Source: GCA-2770975 sp050248915
GTDB taxonomy: Bacteria > Cyanobacteriota > Sericytochromatia > UBA7694
NCBI GenBank assembly: GCA_050248915.1
Contig: JBFWRL010000006.1
Location: forward strand, 15,852 to 79,851
Length of the DNA: 64,000 nucleotides
Direction of reading: 5' to 3'
Of this stretch, positions 62,392-64,000 are shown piece after piece. Position 1 is the first letter of the stretch, and each line of letters begins with the position of its first letter. The notes beneath the pieces were generated by a model. That model was not told the DNA's origin. It worked only from the letters and a program-made list of their open reading frames with translations, and searched no databases. Position numbers and translations under genes: made by a program.

Positions 62392-63864
62392 ATGAAAAAA
62401 CGTATGCTCGGATTTTTGATGGCCAGCTCCATTCTGGTCACCCTGCCAGTAGGTTTGGCTTCTGCTCAGAACACCGCCACTCCTGCCACTTACCAGTTGG
62501 CCATGAATGTTGAAGACCTGACCGATGTCCCCACCAATCACTGGGCCTATAACGCCGTCAAAGTGCTGGTCGAAGAACTCGACATCATGTCTCCCAAATC
62601 AGCCAATCAATTTAAAGGCAATGATTTGCTGACCCGCTATGAGCTGGCAGATATTTTTCACCGCGCTGTCAAAAAACTCGAAGTGATCAGTGGCAAAGAC
62701 CTGCGCAAACTGGGTGATGCTGCCGACTCTGAAATGACAGATGTGGATGCTGCCCATGCAACAACCGTCAAGTCGATTGTCAATGAATATGGCATTATGC
62801 AACCCATGCCCGGTAAACGCTTTATGGGCGACGAACCCATCAGCCGCTACGAAATTGCCTTCGAAATGTACAATTATTTCACCCTGCTCGAAAGCAAAGG
62901 CACTTCTCCTTCACTGGCTCGCCGCGATCGCGTCAGCCAACTCCAAGATTTGCCTGCGGATCATTGGGCCACCAAAGCGGTCAACGAAATTGTCGACAAA
63001 TACCAAATCATGGACGGCTATCCAGACGCCTCTTTCCGCGGTGGCAAGCGCCTGACCCGCTACGAAGCAGCAGCCACTATCCGTGAGTTTATCCGTTACG
63101 TGGATACCTATCTGATCCCCCTGACTCCGACACCCACGCCTGTTCCCACAGCGGTTCCCACAGCCAAACCGACCCCTGCACCCACACCCACTCCTGTGCC
63201 TGTGGCCACCAAGGTTCCTGTGAAGAAATTGGACATTCGCGTTGGGGGTGATTTCAAAGTCTCCAATGCGGCCACTGCCACGGATCCCAATGCCATTGGT
63301 TTTATTTATGGCCCCAACCTGAGCCTAGACTGGACTCCGCTCAGCGCCAATGAATACAACCACTTCGGCATTGACTTACACGGCGATTGGATGATGTATG
63401 AAGGTGGCAAATTTAAAGCCAACCAAACCGATGCCACTGGTCAGAAAATTTCAACCGATCTGAGCTCCCGTCTGACTGCCGGTGGCGGTCTGCTCTGGAA
63501 ACTTCAGGGCTCTGCCCAAGACGTTGGCCTGATGGTCGGTGTGGGCTACGATTACCTGCAGCTCTTTGGTGTGAATTACAGCTACGCCAACCACGGTCCC
63601 CGTGGTCGGATTGACCTGGAAATCCCCATTGGCTCTTGGTTCAGCATTGTCGCCCGTGATGCCTTCACCTATTTCATTGGTCAAACAGGCAATATCAACG
63701 ACAATATGCAGTGGAAGAACGACGCTTTCCTGGGTGTCACCATTCCCGCTTACAGCCTCTTCTCTGTGGAATTGGGTTATAAAGATACCCGTTACATGAA
63801 TGCTGGCAGCAACACCATTTTTGGTGATATTGGTGGCGAACTGAACCTGCGTTTCCGCTTCTAA
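62392..63864 (+). CDS. SLH-domain outer-membrane beta-barrel protein (OmpM / cyanobacterial porin-like)
   Basis: 490-aa exported protein that should tether the outer membrane to the cell wall. Signal peptide (residues 1 to about 25, ending GLASAQ). Three SLH-like segments follow: near 40-95 (DVPTNHWAYNAVKVL, LLTRYELADIF), 105-160 (ISRYEIAFEMY) and 175-230 (LPADHWATKAV, LTRYEAAATI). A Pro/Thr-rich linker (about 243-275) joins the C-terminal domain, a beta-barrel ending RFRF with alternating hydrophobic strands. This SLH-barrel plan is typical of Cyanobacteria, Negativicutes and other diderm Terrabacteria, where it replaces Lpp/Pal-type attachment. The ATG at 62392 has AAGGAGG 9 bases upstream. 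It is likely abundant: strong ribosome site, TATAAT box and hairpin terminator. Confidence 0.92.
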   Translation: MKKRMLGFLMASSILVTLPVGLASAQNTATPATYQLAMNVEDLTDVPTNHWAYNAVKVLVEELDIMSPKSANQFKGNDLLTRYELADIFHRAVKKLEVISGKDLRKLGDAADSEMTDVDAAHATTVKSIVNEYGIMQPMPGKRFMGDEPISRYEIAFEMYNYFTLLESKGTSPSLARRDRVSQLQDLPADHWATKAVNEIVDKYQIMDGYPDASFRGGKRLTRYEAAATIREFIRYVDTYLIPLTPTPTPVPTAVPTAKPTPAPTPTPVPVATKVPVKKLDIRVGGDFKVSNAATATDPNAIGFIYGPNLSLDWTPLSANEYNHFGIDLHGDWMMYEGGKFKANQTDATGQKISTDLSSRLTAGGGLLWKLQGSAQDVGLMVGVGYDYLQLFGVNYSYANHGPRGRIDLEIPIGSWFSIVARDAFTYFIGQTGNINDNMQWKNDAFLGVTIPAYSLFSVELGYKDTRYMNAGSNTIFGDIGGELNLRFRF

Positions 63865-63914
63865 ATTTTAAACATCAGGAGAGAAGGCCTTGAAGCGCTT
63901 TCTCTCCCCAGCGA

Positions 63915-63945
63915 AAAGCCCCCGGTGAATTTCACCAGGGGCTTT
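63915..63945. terminator. Bidirectional terminator after the SLH-barrel gene
   Basis: AAAGCCCC (63915-63922) pairs with GGGGCTTT (63938-63945), and GGTGA with TCACC inside, separated by one C-A mismatch. The stem ends in TTT on the plus strand and in TTTT on the minus strand. It serves the SLH-barrel gene and probably the minus-strand gene entering from the right edge. Confidence 0.75.
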
Positions 63946-63971
63946 GTCTGTATCTGCCAGGATAAGGTGTG

Positions 63972-64000
63972 TTAGAAACCGAGAATATCGCGAATGCTGA
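63972..64000 (-). CDS. 3-prime end of a gene cut by the window edge
   Basis: The minus strand ends in codons reading SIRDILGF followed by TAA (63972-63974), and a terminator lies just beyond at 63915-63945. Nine codons are too few to identify the protein; the call rests on position and the terminator. Confidence 0.35.

Overview
The window looks like a chromosomal piece of a diderm, flagellated bacterium, probably an uncultured relative of Cyanobacteria (Sericytochromatia/Melainabacteria-type lineages). This placement is inference. It rests on an Omp85 protein with about three POTRA domains, an SLH-domain outer-membrane barrel protein of the OmpM/cyanobacterial-porin kind, and many large PAS/GAF hybrid kinases. 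Apart from one insertion element the base composition looks even. A 10-N gap at 51129-51138 shows that this is a draft scaffold.

Layout. 1-7.1 kb: adenosine deaminase, tRNA(Ile)-lysidine synthetase, a von Willebrand A lipoprotein and an Omp85 outer-membrane assembly protein. 7.1-27.6 kb: a 20-kb signalling island of nine consecutive genes, made of five paralogous hybrid histidine kinases, two single-domain receiver proteins, a REC-EAL c-di-GMP phosphodiesterase and a REC-kinase on the opposite strand. All five hybrid kinases end in the same helical domain, which resembles an HPt domain without its histidine. 27.7-32 kb: monomeric isocitrate dehydrogenase and a methyltransferase-TPR protein.

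32-36.9 kb: a giant (about 1216 aa) flagellin, a convergent FliS-like chaperone and a GNAT acetyltransferase. 36.9-38.3 kb: a TnpB-only IS200/IS605-type element with a probable omegaRNA. 38.4-49.2 kb: a TPR protein, a strongly repetitive G/N/Y/R-rich protein with a folded C-terminus, small unknown proteins, an ATP-grasp enzyme, a lipoprotein, a small methyltransferase, a CIA30-like protein, a PLP decarboxylase, a (p)ppGpp-hydrolase-like HD protein and OxyR. 49.3-53.2 kb: two tandem conventional flagellins and an FkbM-like methyltransferase. 53.2-64 kb: tRNA-His, tRNA-Arg(TCT), tRNA-Gly(TCC), an amidohydrolase, a GSCFA protein with a Na+/H+ antiporter, an alpha/beta hydrolase, tRNA-Arg(CCT), a glycine-zipper-like protein, a TPR-PDZ-like protein and the SLH-barrel protein.

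The second flagellin appears as two pieces only because a 127-bp contig-end overlap was left on both sides of the N gap. Collapsing the duplicate plus the Ns (137 bases) restores one in-frame 463-aa flagellin. The strongest candidates for new biology are the kinase island with its shared tail domain, the giant flagellin with its paired-repeat upstream region, and the low-complexity repeat protein.
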